Assembly (NCBI RefSeq): GCF_001050275.1
Contig: NZ_BBYA01000011.1
Coordinates: 124,001-188,000 of the forward strand
DNA from: Leptolinea tardivitalis
Lineage (GTDB): Bacteria > Chloroflexota > Anaerolineae > Anaerolineales > Anaerolineaceae
DNA: 64,000 nt
Reading direction: 5' to 3'
Shown here: one piece after another, positions 17,437 to 26,182 of the stretch
Layout of the letters: the number at the start of each line of letters is the position of its first letter
How positions within the stretch are numbered: the stretch's first letter is position 1
The notes under the pieces: model-generated
Databases searched by the model: none
What the model was told of the DNA's origin: nothing
What the model saw: only the letters and a program-made list of their open reading frames with translations
Made by a program: the position numbers and the translations under genes

Positions 17437-18999
17437 TCAGGCTGAATGATGTACAGCCTCTTCCATGGAAATACCGGCCATCATCAAACCAATCTGTTCA
17501 ACGGTGGCTTCATTCCGATCAACGATACCGATGATATTTCCTTCGTAGATGATAGCAATCCGGTCAGATAACGTGCGGATTTCATCGAGATCTTCTGAAA
17601 TCAAAAGAATGGCTGTTCCGGCGTCACGCTGCATCAACAGCCGTTCATGGATATATTCCGTGGCTCCGATGTCCACTCCGCGGGTCGGCTGGGCGGCAAT
17701 CAATACCTTGGGATGCCGGGCAAGTTCGCGTGCCATGATAAGTTTCTGGATATTCCCGCCGGAAAGATTCTTCACCGGAGTATCCAGACTCGGCGTTTTT
17801 ACGGTAAATTCCCTGATCATTTTGGAAGCAAACGCTTCCATGCGTGGAAAATCCAGGAATATCCCCCGGGTGAATTGCGGCGAAGCGTGGTCTTGCAGGA
17901 ATAGATTTTCCTGAACAGAAAATTCACGAATGGCGCCATCTCGCATGCGTTCTTCGGGAATGTATGAAAGACCAGATTCGACCCGATTTTTCAACGGAAG
18001 CGACGTGATATCCATTTGATCAAGTTCAATCCGGCCGGCAGTCACTTTGCGCAGCCCGGAGAGGCACTCCGCCAGTTCACGCTGGCCGTTGCCGGATACT
18101 CCAGCCAGGCCGACGATTTCACCGCCGTGAATATCCAGGTTGATGCCGCGGAGCATTTCTGTTCCGCGATCACCCATGGTGTGCAGGTTTTCGATTTTCA
18201 GCCGCACCGGTCCTGACCGGATAGGCTGCGGAGCAATCTGTTTCATTTCGCGTCCCACCATCATTTTGACCAGATCGTTGCGAGTCATTTCTTTTGCCGG
18301 ACGTGTGCCGATCACCTGGCCATCGCGTAAAACCGTCACCCGGTCGCTGATCTCCATCACTTCGTGCAGTTTATGGGAAATAAAGACCAGCGCGTGACCT
18401 TCTTTGACCATGTGCTTAAGCGTGGCGAAAAGATCGGTTACTTCTTGAGGAGTAAGAACGGCAGTCGGTTCGTCTAGAATGATCAGGCTGGCTCCACGGT
18501 AAAGCGCTTTGATGATCTCCACACGCTGCTGTTCGCCTACCGAGAGCTGCCAGACAAAAGCCGCCGGATCTACTTTTAACCCATAAGAACGGGAAAGTTC
18601 CAGAATTTTCTGCGATACAGTATCAAGATCTAATATCGGCTCATGTTTTGATGTCAAACCCAGGATTACGTTCTCCGCCACTGTCAATGTGGGGACCAGC
18701 ATGAAATGCTGGTGGATCATGCCAATGCCCGCCCTGATGGCATCGGCTGGTGAGTGAAACACCACGGGGTTTCCGTCAATAATAATTTCACCTTCGTCGG
18801 GTTTGTACAGGCCGTAGAGCTGGCGCATCAGGGTACTTTTCCCGGCGCCATTTTCCCCCAGCAGAGCATGGACTTCTCCGGCTCTGACATCAAAATCCAC
18901 TTTTGAATTTGCCAGAACTCCGGGAAATCGTTTGACGATCTGGCGCATTTCAACATGTTCCAACCTGTGCTTACTTTGCGCTTTCGTTTCAACTGGCAT
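17437..18999 (-). CDS. ABC transporter ATP-binding protein, BMP/nucleoside type (two domains)
   Basis: A 520-residue protein with two fused nucleotide-binding domains. The first (about 15-260) has Walker A GENGAGKST, signature LSVGEQQRVE and Walker B LIILDEPTAVL. The second (about 265-510) has the altered P-loop GVSGNGQREL and signature LSGGNIQKL, the usual asymmetric arrangement of NupA/YufO-type and ribose-type importers. It powers the two permeases encoded just upstream. The start follows GAGGTAGAT. A strong hairpin separates it from the BMP gene. Its place between importer and purine hydroxylase genes supports nucleoside import. Confidence 0.94.
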   Translation of the reverse strand: MPVETKAQSKHRLEHVEMRQIVKRFPGVLANSKVDFDVRAGEVHALLGENGAGKSTLMRQLYGLYKPDEGEIIIDGNPVVFHSPADAIRAGIGMIHQHFMLVPTLTVAENVILGLTSKHEPILDLDTVSQKILELSRSYGLKVDPAAFVWQLSVGEQQRVEIIKALYRGASLIILDEPTAVLTPQEVTDLFATLKHMVKEGHALVFISHKLHEVMEISDRVTVLRDGQVIGTRPAKEMTRNDLVKMMVGREMKQIAPQPIRSGPVRLKIENLHTMGDRGTEMLRGINLDIHGGEIVGLAGVSGNGQRELAECLSGLRKVTAGRIELDQMDITSLPLKNRVESGLSYIPEERMRDGAIREFSVQENLFLQDHASPQFTRGIFLDFPRMEAFASKMIREFTVKTPSLDTPVKNLSGGNIQKLIMARELARHPKVLIAAQPTRGVDIGATEYIHERLLMQRDAGTAILLISEDLDEIRTLSDRIAIIYEGNIIGIVDRNEATVEQIGLMMAGISMEEAVHHSA

Positions 19000-19038
19000 A
19001 TCTACCTCGAAGATGAATTTATGATTGATAAAAACCTG

Positions 19039-19069
19039 CTCCCTCCCCCGAGACCAATGGGGGAGGGAG
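19039..19069 (-). terminator. GC-rich intercistronic hairpin between BMP and ATPase genes
   Basis: Perfect 11-bp arms (19039-19049 and 19059-19069), loop of nine bases. Read on the minus strand it is followed by GGTTTTTATC, so it resembles an intrinsic terminator. As genes for the same importer lie on both sides, partial termination or protection of the abundant BMP message from 3' decay is likely. Confidence 0.65.
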
Positions 19070-19088
19070 ACATAACGATCAAGAAACC

Positions 19089-20189
19089 TTACGGTTCTAC
19101 CTTGATTGAGCCGTCTTTGATGCCGTCGATAGCCTTCTGGGCGGCAGCTTTAACATCATCGGGCAGTTTGTAATCAGGGTTGAAGGCAATCTTCAAACCA
19201 TCATTCTTCAACTGGAGAACGTATTTATCTCCGCCAAGTTTGCCTTCTGCACGTTTGGCGATGATCTCTTTCAACATACCAGTCCAATCATAGACCTGGC
19301 TGGCAACCACAAGTTCAGGAGCCAGAGAAGCCTGATCAGCCTGGGTGCCAAACCAGAGGACACCACCTTTTTCCTTGGCTGCACCAATGGAACCGACTAC
19401 CGATTGTGATGAACCGGTCAAAGCATCAGCGCCGGCAGCAATATGAGTTTTTGCCGCTTCAGTCATCAAGGCGACATCCGAGAAGGAACCGGTCCAGGTT
19501 TTGGAGATTTCGATTTTAGGATCAACAGAGGCAACACCCTGGCTGAAACCATCAATATAGGTCTTGGCATCGCCAACTTCGATGGGGCCGGTCACGCCGA
19601 TTTTCTTGCTCTTGGTCAGCATGGCAGCCATGACACCGTTGATATAACCACCTTCCTCAGCGGCGGCCGTGTAGGCGTATACGTTCTTGAGGCCGAAGGT
19701 GTTGACATCGGTTCCCCAGGCAAATGTGGTATCCGGGAAGTCAGGAGCAATTTCCTGAACCGATGCACCGTATTGTGAACCGTGGGCGATCACGATATCA
19801 AATCCCTGTGACGCATAATCGCGGATGGCAGCAGCGGCATCGGGCACATTGAACATATTCTCGGTGTATTTCAATTCCATAGCCTTTTCGCCGCCCATTT
19901 CGGTCTGGATGGCTTTCAAAGCGGAATACATAGACTGGCTGAAGGCTAGATCGGTAGTGGCACTCGGCATAATCACAGCGATTTTGATTGTTTTGGCTTC
20001 GGCGGCCGGTTTTTCAGCCGGAGCGGCGGCAGCGGGTTCTGTCGGTTTGGCTGGTTCTGGTGCTTTGGTTGGTTCGGCTGCGGCAGGCTTTTCAGCCGGG
20101 GCAGCAGGAGCCGGGGCAGGTGCGGGTGCACAGGCGGCGGCCAGCATGCAGATTAATAATCCGACGAAAAACATACGTTTGATACTCAT
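19089..20189 (-). CDS. BMP-family substrate-binding lipoprotein (nucleoside importer)
   Basis: About 366 residues. A type II signal peptide ends at Cys20 (MLAAAC), followed by an Ala/Pro/Lys/Glu-rich flexible linker to about residue 70, then the BMP (PnrA/TmpC-like) domain with IKIAVIMPSATTDLAFSQSM and GYINGVMAAMLTKSKKIGV. BMP lipoproteins bind purine nucleosides or related compounds outside the membrane and deliver them to ABC permeases. AAGGAGGAA precedes two adjacent ATGs; 20189 has the better spacing than 20192. The permease genes end 31 bp upstream. Confidence 0.93.
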   Translation of the reverse strand: MSIKRMFFVGLLICMLAAACAPAPAPAPAAPAEKPAAAEPTKAPEPAKPTEPAAAAPAEKPAAEAKTIKIAVIMPSATTDLAFSQSMYSALKAIQTEMGGEKAMELKYTENMFNVPDAAAAIRDYASQGFDIVIAHGSQYGASVQEIAPDFPDTTFAWGTDVNTFGLKNVYAYTAAAEEGGYINGVMAAMLTKSKKIGVTGPIEVGDAKTYIDGFSQGVASVDPKIEISKTWTGSFSDVALMTEAAKTHIAAGADALTGSSQSVVGSIGAAKEKGGVLWFGTQADQASLAPELVVASQVYDWTGMLKEIIAKRAEGKLGGDKYVLQLKNDGLKIAFNPDYKLPDDVKAAAQKAIDGIKDGSIKVEP

Positions 20190-20222
20190 CATTTCCTCCT
20201 TAAGTGAATTGCCTGAGTAGGG

Positions 20223-21155
20223 TTAACTCTCGCCTCTTTCAAAAGGCTTGTTCAATGCGGCGGGCTGACGGGCCCGATTTACCGTCACAGCCAGTGCCGC
20301 GATTGTCAAAAGGTAGGGCAGCATGACTGCCACATCAGAGGGGATATTAACGCCCAGAACCTGCATCCAGAGCTGGAAGGCGTTAACGGTGCTGAAGAGT
20401 AAAGCCCCTCCCATAATCCCCAATGGTTTCCATCCACCGAAGTAGACCAGAGCAACGGCAATGAATCCCATTCCGGCGGTCAGATTATCCTGGAACAGGT
20501 CCAGCAAAGATATAGAAAGGGACGCACCAGCCACACCGGCCAGCATTGCGCCGATGCACACGCTGATGTAGCGGGTGCGATCCACGCTGACACCCAGAGA
20601 ATCGGCTGCGGCGGGGTTTTGTCCAACGGATTTAATACGCAATCCCCAGCTTGTTTTATCCAGTATCCACCAGGCGACCGGAACAAGGAGAAAAGCACCA
20701 TAGACCAGAATGCTGTGGTTGAAGAATATTTCTCCTACTATGGGAATATCTCCCAGCAACGGTATTTTGATGGAAGGGAACCCAGTAATGGTTTTAACGG
20801 TTCCAACCAGAACATTGAACAACAGACTGGAGAGTCCCAGCCCAAACATGTGCAGACCGATGCCGCTGATTCCCTGTTCCGCTTTCAGAGTCACACTGAT
20901 CAATGACATCAGCAATCCCATTACCAGGCCGACCAGAATGGCTGTCAACAGTCCGAGCCATAAATTACCGGTATTCAACACAACATAGAAAGCAGAAAAA
21001 GCACTGATCAGCATAATACCGTCAACGCCCAGATTGACCACACCCGAAGATTGGGCAAAAGCTTCCCCGATTCCAGCATACAGATACGGTGTCGCCAGAC
21101 GAATGGCGGAGGTCAAGATCCCAACGATGGCACCTAATGTAAATACCTGGTTCAT
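20223..21155 (-). CDS. ABC permease, BMP/nucleoside type (second)
   Basis: A 310-residue permease of the BPD_transp_2 family with about eight to ten hydrophobic helices. Family features are VVNLGVDGIMLISAF near residue 40 and SVGQNPAAADSLGVSV in the cytoplasmic loop that contacts the ATPase. It pairs with the product of 21152-22285 as a heterodimeric membrane channel (NupC/YufQ-like). I chose ATG 21155, which overlaps the preceding permease stop by four bases (ATGA). The open frame to 21206 would add 17 non-homologous residues. Confidence 0.92.
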   Translation of the reverse strand: MNQVFTLGAIVGILTSAIRLATPYLYAGIGEAFAQSSGVVNLGVDGIMLISAFSAFYVVLNTGNLWLGLLTAILVGLVMGLLMSLISVTLKAEQGISGIGLHMFGLGLSSLLFNVLVGTVKTITGFPSIKIPLLGDIPIVGEIFFNHSILVYGAFLLVPVAWWILDKTSWGLRIKSVGQNPAAADSLGVSVDRTRYISVCIGAMLAGVAGASLSISLLDLFQDNLTAGMGFIAVALVYFGGWKPLGIMGGALLFSTVNAFQLWMQVLGVNIPSDVAVMLPYLLTIAALAVTVNRARQPAALNKPFERGES

Positions 21156-22285
21156 CCGGCTGCCTCCGATTCTTTGACGGCTTCGATTTTTCGGCGGGCA
21201 GCCCACCGTTTGGACCAGATGGAAGAACCGACGACAAATAGAACGACCAGGCCTAGAATGGCTGTGATCAAAGATGAAGGCACCTGGACAGCCCGCTGCA
21301 TTTTATCGGCACCTACCAGCAGACCGCCAAATAATATGGAAGCCGGTATGGCGCCCAGAGGATGCAAGCCTCCGAACAGGGCAGCCACAATGCCGGTGAA
21401 TCCGTATCCGCCGGTGATTCCCTCCAGCAGACGGTGCTGCACACCCAACACTTCCACTACACCGGCCAGACCGGCAAAACCGCCTGCCAGAGTGAGGGAA
21501 AGCGCCTGATAAAAGGGGACATTGATACCGGCATACCGTGAAGCATCTGGATTAAGACCGACAGCCCGGATCCGGTAACCGATGGTAGTGCGCCAGAGAA
21601 AGATATAAACAACAACGGCCAGAATGACTGCCACAATCGCCCCGGCATTCAACAGGGTTTGCGGCACTAATCTTGGAAGCCAGGCATTGGCCGGCAGGCG
21701 TTCAGATTGCGCCAGGTACGTCCCCGCGGCCACTCCGGCCGGGTCAATCAAAGGTCCCCGGATGAGCAGGTTCATCAGTTGCGCCGCGATTGAATTCATC
21801 ATCACAGTGCTGAGGATTTCGTTCACTTTCAACCTGGCTTTTAACAGGCCGGGAATGAACCCCCATATGCTGCCAGCCAGAAATCCCATGATCAGCGTAG
21901 TGGAGATCAAAAGCCAGCCCGGCCAGCTCCGAAATTGCAGCGGCCACCAGGCAGCCATCAGAGCGCCTGCAATGATTTGACCCTCACCGCCAATGTTGAT
22001 CACACTGGCGCGAAAGGCGATGCAAATACCCAGACCAACCAGCAACAGGGGAGTGGCTTTTACCAGTGCCTGTGCTAACCCTGTCCAGCTTCCAAATGCG
22101 CCGCCCATTAAAACAGCATACGCATCAAATGGATTGACGTTAAGAAAAACCAGCAATATCGCGCCAATTGTCAGGGCAATTAACATACCAGCCAATGGAA
22201 TGGCAATATTGACTACCACCGTGCGCCAGTCAATGGAAGAGCTTCTGGCTGCCCTGCCTTTTGGAGCAGCGTCATTAGAAGGCAA
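21152..22285 (-). CDS. ABC permease, BMP/nucleoside type (first)
   Basis: A 377-residue permease of the NupB/YufP type with about eight to ten membrane helices. It has the typical NIGGEGQIIAGALMAAWWP segment, a KARLKVNEILSTVMMNSIA loop that contacts the ATPase, and AVGLNPDASRYAGINV. It is the first gene after the GntR regulator (88 bp gap), behind a GGAGGTGA ribosome site, and starts the importer genes. The N-terminus is short and basic before the first helix, as usual. Confidence 0.92.
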   Translation of the reverse strand: MPSNDAAPKGRAARSSSIDWRTVVVNIAIPLAGMLIALTIGAILLVFLNVNPFDAYAVLMGGAFGSWTGLAQALVKATPLLLVGLGICIAFRASVINIGGEGQIIAGALMAAWWPLQFRSWPGWLLISTTLIMGFLAGSIWGFIPGLLKARLKVNEILSTVMMNSIAAQLMNLLIRGPLIDPAGVAAGTYLAQSERLPANAWLPRLVPQTLLNAGAIVAVILAVVVYIFLWRTTIGYRIRAVGLNPDASRYAGINVPFYQALSLTLAGGFAGLAGVVEVLGVQHRLLEGITGGYGFTGIVAALFGGLHPLGAIPASILFGGLLVGADKMQRAVQVPSSLITAILGLVVLFVVGSSIWSKRWAARRKIEAVKESEAAG

Positions 22286-22373
22286 TGGTCACCTCCAGGA
22301 TATTGGGTACGAACTCAGATACACGGGATAATGCAAGGAAAACCAATTCACATTATTCCGCCAATTCATACGC

Positions 22374-23129
22374 CTAATTTCCTATCCGGCGTACGACATG
22401 AAAGTCAAAATATCCGGGAACAAAATGACTGATTGAATAATCTACCACCTGGTTCCCCTGAGAGAATAAGCGGGCTTCCAGGCGCATCAAGGGAGTATGA
22501 GGCGGAATACCCAGCAATACCGCCAGTGTTGGATCGGCTGTCACAGCTGCCAGTTTAGTCAGGGAATAGGCCAGAGGCGGTTTGCCGAGTTTCAGGAGTA
22601 GATCAAGTACAGAGCCATGGAAGGATGTTTTCAAATCTTCCATGCAGAGATACTCTACCGGCAGAACATCTTTCAAATACGCTACAGGTTTATCATCAAC
22701 AAGGATTGCCCGGCTTGCCGAGAGGATCTGGATGGGCGTATCCACGCCCAGTTCATCCATTTCAGACCAGGTGGATGGACGTTCTTCGATGTTGGCTTCC
22801 CCCATGCTTGTCTTTAACCCGATACGGCTGGCTATTCGTTCAATGCTCTCCAGTACTTCCAATCCGCTTTCCAGACGTTTCCCGTAGGTTGGTGAAATGA
22901 AAGTTCCTACCCCATGTTTGCATATGATGACACCTTCCAATTCCAGACTGTGAAGGGCTTCGCGCAGGGTGGGGCGTGAGATGCCAAGCTGGCGGGCGAA
23001 ATCGCCCTCGGGAGGAAGTTGCTGCCCGGGTTGGTATTCACCGTTTTCGATGAGCTCTCGAATATATTGGGATGTTTGATTGGGGAGAGAGACCTTAACG
23101 GCCTTGAGCGGCCTCATGCTGGTAGTCAT
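22374..23129 (-). CDS. GntR-family regulator with UTRA ligand domain (HutC subfamily)
   Basis: About 251 residues. An N-terminal winged helix (about 15-80; YIRELIENGEYQPGQQLP and GISRPTLREALHSLELEG) is joined to a UTRA-type effector domain (about 100-245), which has the closing VVDYSISHFVPGYFDFHV pattern. HutC/UTRA regulators are usually repressors released by a small metabolite related to the genes they control. I chose ATG 23129, a few bases after GGAGGT; the open frame to 23171 has no ribosome site. It is the first gene of the importer/xanthine-dehydrogenase run, so it is the likely local regulator of that unit. Confidence 0.92.
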   Translation of the reverse strand: MTTSMRPLKAVKVSLPNQTSQYIRELIENGEYQPGQQLPPEGDFARQLGISRPTLREALHSLELEGVIICKHGVGTFISPTYGKRLESGLEVLESIERIASRIGLKTSMGEANIEERPSTWSEMDELGVDTPIQILSASRAILVDDKPVAYLKDVLPVEYLCMEDLKTSFHGSVLDLLLKLGKPPLAYSLTKLAAVTADPTLAVLLGIPPHTPLMRLEARLFSQGNQVVDYSISHFVPGYFDFHVVRRIGN

Positions 23130-23196
23130 GCTACCTCCGATGTAAAACATCTGAAGCCAGACTTCTGACAACTATGATAGAAGATTTAACAAATTA

Positions 23197-23225
23197 ATTA
23201 TATATGTCATTTGTCATTGTGAAAA
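23197..23225 (-). promoter_or_regulatory. Candidate promoter for GntR regulator
   Basis: On the minus strand TTTTCA (23225-23220), a 17-bp spacer, then TATAAT (23202-23197). The spacer holds a direct repeat AATGACA-AATGACA, a possible site of autoregulation. The leader to ATG 23129 is about 60 nt. Confidence 0.4.
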
Positions 23226-23463
23226 ACGAATAAGGTACCTCTTTGGGTACTTTTCTGTATTTTCATAAATATCCCAATATAGACACAATATATCCAATAT
23301 CAATAGATATGTCGAGGCAATATCACCCTTTTTTATGATGGATGGGATCGTCTTTTCCGGTAATATGTGATAAATTTCACAAATGAAATAAATTGCAATA
23401 TGTGAAATAAAAAACGAGGTTCCTGTCCAAAACAGTTGTCTAGTTTTCCAAAGGAGGATCATC
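23226..23463. other. AT-rich divergent spacer, GntR / adhE
   Basis: No open frame here looks real. The stretch is AT-rich and carries several TGTGA half-sites, including the complete palindrome annotated separately, a half-site near 23401 (TGTGAAATAA) and TTGTGAA-like sequence near 23218. The adhE ribosome site is AAAGGAGGAT just before ATG 23464. I see no convincing -35/-10 pair for adhE. Confidence 0.5.
23366..23381 (+). promoter_or_regulatory. TGTGA-N6-TCACA operator (Rex- or CRP/FNR-like) upstream of adhE
   Basis: A perfect palindrome TGTGA-TAAATT-TCACA followed by A, so the right half reads TTTCACAA. This matches both the CRP-type palindrome and much of the Rex consensus (TTGTGAA-N4-TTCACAA). 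Rex, a sensor of the NADH/NAD ratio, commonly represses adhE, so Rex control is the leading idea. Confidence 0.55.
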
Positions 23464-26112
23464 ATGACAGCGGGAAAAAGTTCCAGTAAATCAGCAGGCC
23501 ATAGCGAAATTATTGAAAATCATAGCGGTGCTACTACGATCGAAGAATTGGATGCTTTGATCTTGAAGGTACAGGAGGCCCAGCGGATTTTCAGTACGTT
23601 CTCACAGGAAAAGGTTGATGCCATTTTCCGGGCGGCATCCATAGCCGCCAATGAAGAACGCATCCAGCTGGCAAAGGAAGCTGTGGAAGAAACCGGAATG
23701 GGGATTGTGGAAGACAAAGTCATCAAGAACCATTTTGCAGCGGAATATATCTATAACAAATACCGGAACACCCAGACCTGCGGGGTGATCGAATATGACC
23801 CTACTTTTGGGATCCAGAAGGTAGCAGAACCGGTTGGAGTGATCTGCGGCATCATTCCAACAACCAATCCAACCTCCACTACCATCTTCAAGGCATTAAT
23901 TGCCCTGAAAACACGCAATGCCATCATCTTTTCTCCTCACCCGCGAGCCAAACTGTGCACCGCACATGCCGCCCGGATCGTCCTCGAGGCGGCTGTGCGG
24001 GCGGGTGCCCCGGAGGGGATCATCGGATGGATTGAAACACCGAAATTAGAGCTGACCAGTCACCTGATGTCTCACAAGGGGATTAACCTGATTCTGGCTA
24101 CGGGTGGTCCCGGCATGGTTAAAGCGGCTTATTCCTCCGGTGTACCAGCCATTGGCGTGGGTGCCGGTAATACCCCGGCTCTGATTGACGAGACAGCGGA
24201 TGTTCGTATGGCTGTCAATTCCATTGTGATGAGCAAGACGTTTGACAACGGTGTGGTATGCGCGTCTGAACAGACCGTGATTGTTCACAAAGATGTTTAT
24301 GCTGAAGTGGTAGATGAATTCAAGCGCCGGGATGCTTATATCCTGTCTCCCGAAGAAAAGGAAAAGCTCTGCCAGATTCTGTTGGAACCCAAGAGCTGCT
24401 CGGTAAATCCGCAGATTGTCGGCCAGCCGGCAGTCAAAATTGCCGCGATGGCCGGATTGGATGTTCCAGCAGAAACCAAGATGTTGATTGGTGAGATGAC
24501 CGAAATTCGAGAGGATGAGCCATTTGCCCATGAAAAACTATCACCATTGCTTGGTTTGATCCAATGCAAGGATTTCGATGAAGGTATACGAATGGCTCAA
24601 CATCTGGTGGAATTGGGCGGCATCGGTCACACGTCGGTACTTTACACCGACAAGTTGAACCATGACCGCTTGAACAAATTCGCCAGCCAGGTTAAGACCG
24701 GGCGGGTGCTTTCCAACATGCCCTCTTCCCAGGGTGCCATCGGTGATATCTACAACTTCCGGCTTGAACCGTCACTCACTCTGGGGTGTGGAAGCTGGGG
24801 AGGCAACTCTGTCAGTGAAAACGTAGGCGTCAAACATCTGATGAACATTAAAACAATTGCAGAAAGACGGGATAACATGCTTTGGTTCCGGGTACCTCCG
24901 AAAATCTACCTCAAGATGGGCTGTCTGCCGGTTGCTTTGCAGGAACTGGCCGGCAAGAAACGGGCTTTCATCGTGACCGATTCGGCGTTGTTCAACCTCG
25001 GATTTGCCGAAAAAGTCACCTCTGTGCTGGAGCCGCTCGGAATTGAGTGCGAAGTCTTTCATCAGGTTAAACCAGATCCAACCCTGCAAACCATCCGCCA
25101 GGGCGTGAATCTGATCAATGCGTTCAAACCTGATGTCATTATTGCCCTGGGTGGCGGTTCTCCTATGGATGCCGCCAAGATCATCTGGCTCCTGTATGAA
25201 AATCCGGATGTGGAATTTGAAGGACTGGCTCTGCGGTTTATGGATATTCGGAAACGTATTTATTCCTTCCCGAAAATCGGCCAGAAAGCCCTGTTTGTGG
25301 CCATCCCCACCACCTCAGGTACTGGCTCTGAAGTGACACCTTTTGCGGTGATCACAGATGACCGAACCGGCATGAAATACCCGATTGCCGATTATGCCCT
25401 TACACCCGATATGGCGATTGTGGATGCCGAATTAACCATGGGGATGCCAAAAGGGTTGGCTGCTTCCTCAGGTATTGATGCCGTTACTCATGCTCTGGAA
25501 GCCATAGTGTCTGTGGCAGCCACCGATTATTCCACCGGACTTGCGCTGGAATCATTGCGGGTGATGTTCAAATATCTGCTGCGGGCCTATGAAAATGGTG
25601 ACAAAGATCTGCGTGCCCGCGAGAAAGTGTTAAATGCTTCCACCATGGCCGGCATGGCGTTCGCCAACGCTTTTCTGGGATTGAACCATTCCATGGCCCA
25701 CAAATTGGGTGCTGCCTTTCATATTCCACACGGTATTGCCAATGCATTACTGATCTCGCATGTGATTCGTTTCAATGCCACGGATAACCCCACCAAACAG
25801 GCAGCTTTTCCGCAATATCGGTATCCTGGTGCAGTACCCCGGTATGTGCGCATCAGCGAATACCTCGGATTGAGAGGTAATACCGATGAAGAAAAGATCG
25901 AGCATTTGATAGCTGCACTAGAGGATATGAAAGCCCGGCTGGATATTCCAAAGACTATCAAGGAATATGGTGTTCCTGAAAAGGAATTCCTGGCTCAATT
26001 GGATCAATTATCTGAGCAGGCATTTGATGACCAATGCACGGGTACGAATCCAAGGTACCCATTGATCAGTGAGATTCGCGAACTGTATCTGAAAGCGTAT
26101 TACGGAAGTTAA
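23464..26112 (+). CDS. adhE: Bifunctional aldehyde-alcohol dehydrogenase AdhE
   Basis: An 882-residue fusion. The N-terminal acetylating aldehyde dehydrogenase (about 1-450) has IIPTTNPTSTTIFKAL, VGAGNTPALI and the catalytic Cys near 266 (GVVCASEQ). The C-terminal iron-dependent alcohol dehydrogenase (about 480-880) has GGGSPMDAAK, SGIDAVTHALEA, HSMAHKLGAAFHIPHG and the terminal DDQCTGTNPRYP. It converts acetyl-CoA to ethanol with two NADH and usually forms spirosomes. Length is normal. The strong AAAGGAGGAT site and the upstream operator suggest high, redox-controlled expression. It ends before a hairpin shared with a convergent gene. Confidence 0.97.
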   Translation: MTAGKSSSKSAGHSEIIENHSGATTIEELDALILKVQEAQRIFSTFSQEKVDAIFRAASIAANEERIQLAKEAVEETGMGIVEDKVIKNHFAAEYIYNKYRNTQTCGVIEYDPTFGIQKVAEPVGVICGIIPTTNPTSTTIFKALIALKTRNAIIFSPHPRAKLCTAHAARIVLEAAVRAGAPEGIIGWIETPKLELTSHLMSHKGINLILATGGPGMVKAAYSSGVPAIGVGAGNTPALIDETADVRMAVNSIVMSKTFDNGVVCASEQTVIVHKDVYAEVVDEFKRRDAYILSPEEKEKLCQILLEPKSCSVNPQIVGQPAVKIAAMAGLDVPAETKMLIGEMTEIREDEPFAHEKLSPLLGLIQCKDFDEGIRMAQHLVELGGIGHTSVLYTDKLNHDRLNKFASQVKTGRVLSNMPSSQGAIGDIYNFRLEPSLTLGCGSWGGNSVSENVGVKHLMNIKTIAERRDNMLWFRVPPKIYLKMGCLPVALQELAGKKRAFIVTDSALFNLGFAEKVTSVLEPLGIECEVFHQVKPDPTLQTIRQGVNLINAFKPDVIIALGGGSPMDAAKIIWLLYENPDVEFEGLALRFMDIRKRIYSFPKIGQKALFVAIPTTSGTGSEVTPFAVITDDRTGMKYPIADYALTPDMAIVDAELTMGMPKGLAASSGIDAVTHALEAIVSVAATDYSTGLALESLRVMFKYLLRAYENGDKDLRAREKVLNASTMAGMAFANAFLGLNHSMAHKLGAAFHIPHGIANALLISHVIRFNATDNPTKQAAFPQYRYPGAVPRYVRISEYLGLRGNTDEEKIEHLIAALEDMKARLDIPKTIKEYGVPEKEFLAQLDQLSEQAFDDQCTGTNPRYPLISEIRELYLKAYYGS

Positions 26113-26132
26113 TCCTCACCTCTTCCAAAACA

Positions 26133-26163
26133 AGAAGGGTAGCTCATCATGGGCTGCCCTTCT
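26133..26163. terminator. Hairpin between convergent adhE and HEAT-repeat gene
   Basis: An 11-bp stem with one G-U pair (26133-26143 and 26153-26163), loop of nine bases, then CTCGTTAATTCTTTT on the plus strand. It lies 20 bp after the adhE stop and 20 bp after the convergent gene's stop, so it may serve both directions. The T-run is imperfect. Confidence 0.55.
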
Positions 26164-26182
26164 CTCGTTAATTCTTTTGTAC

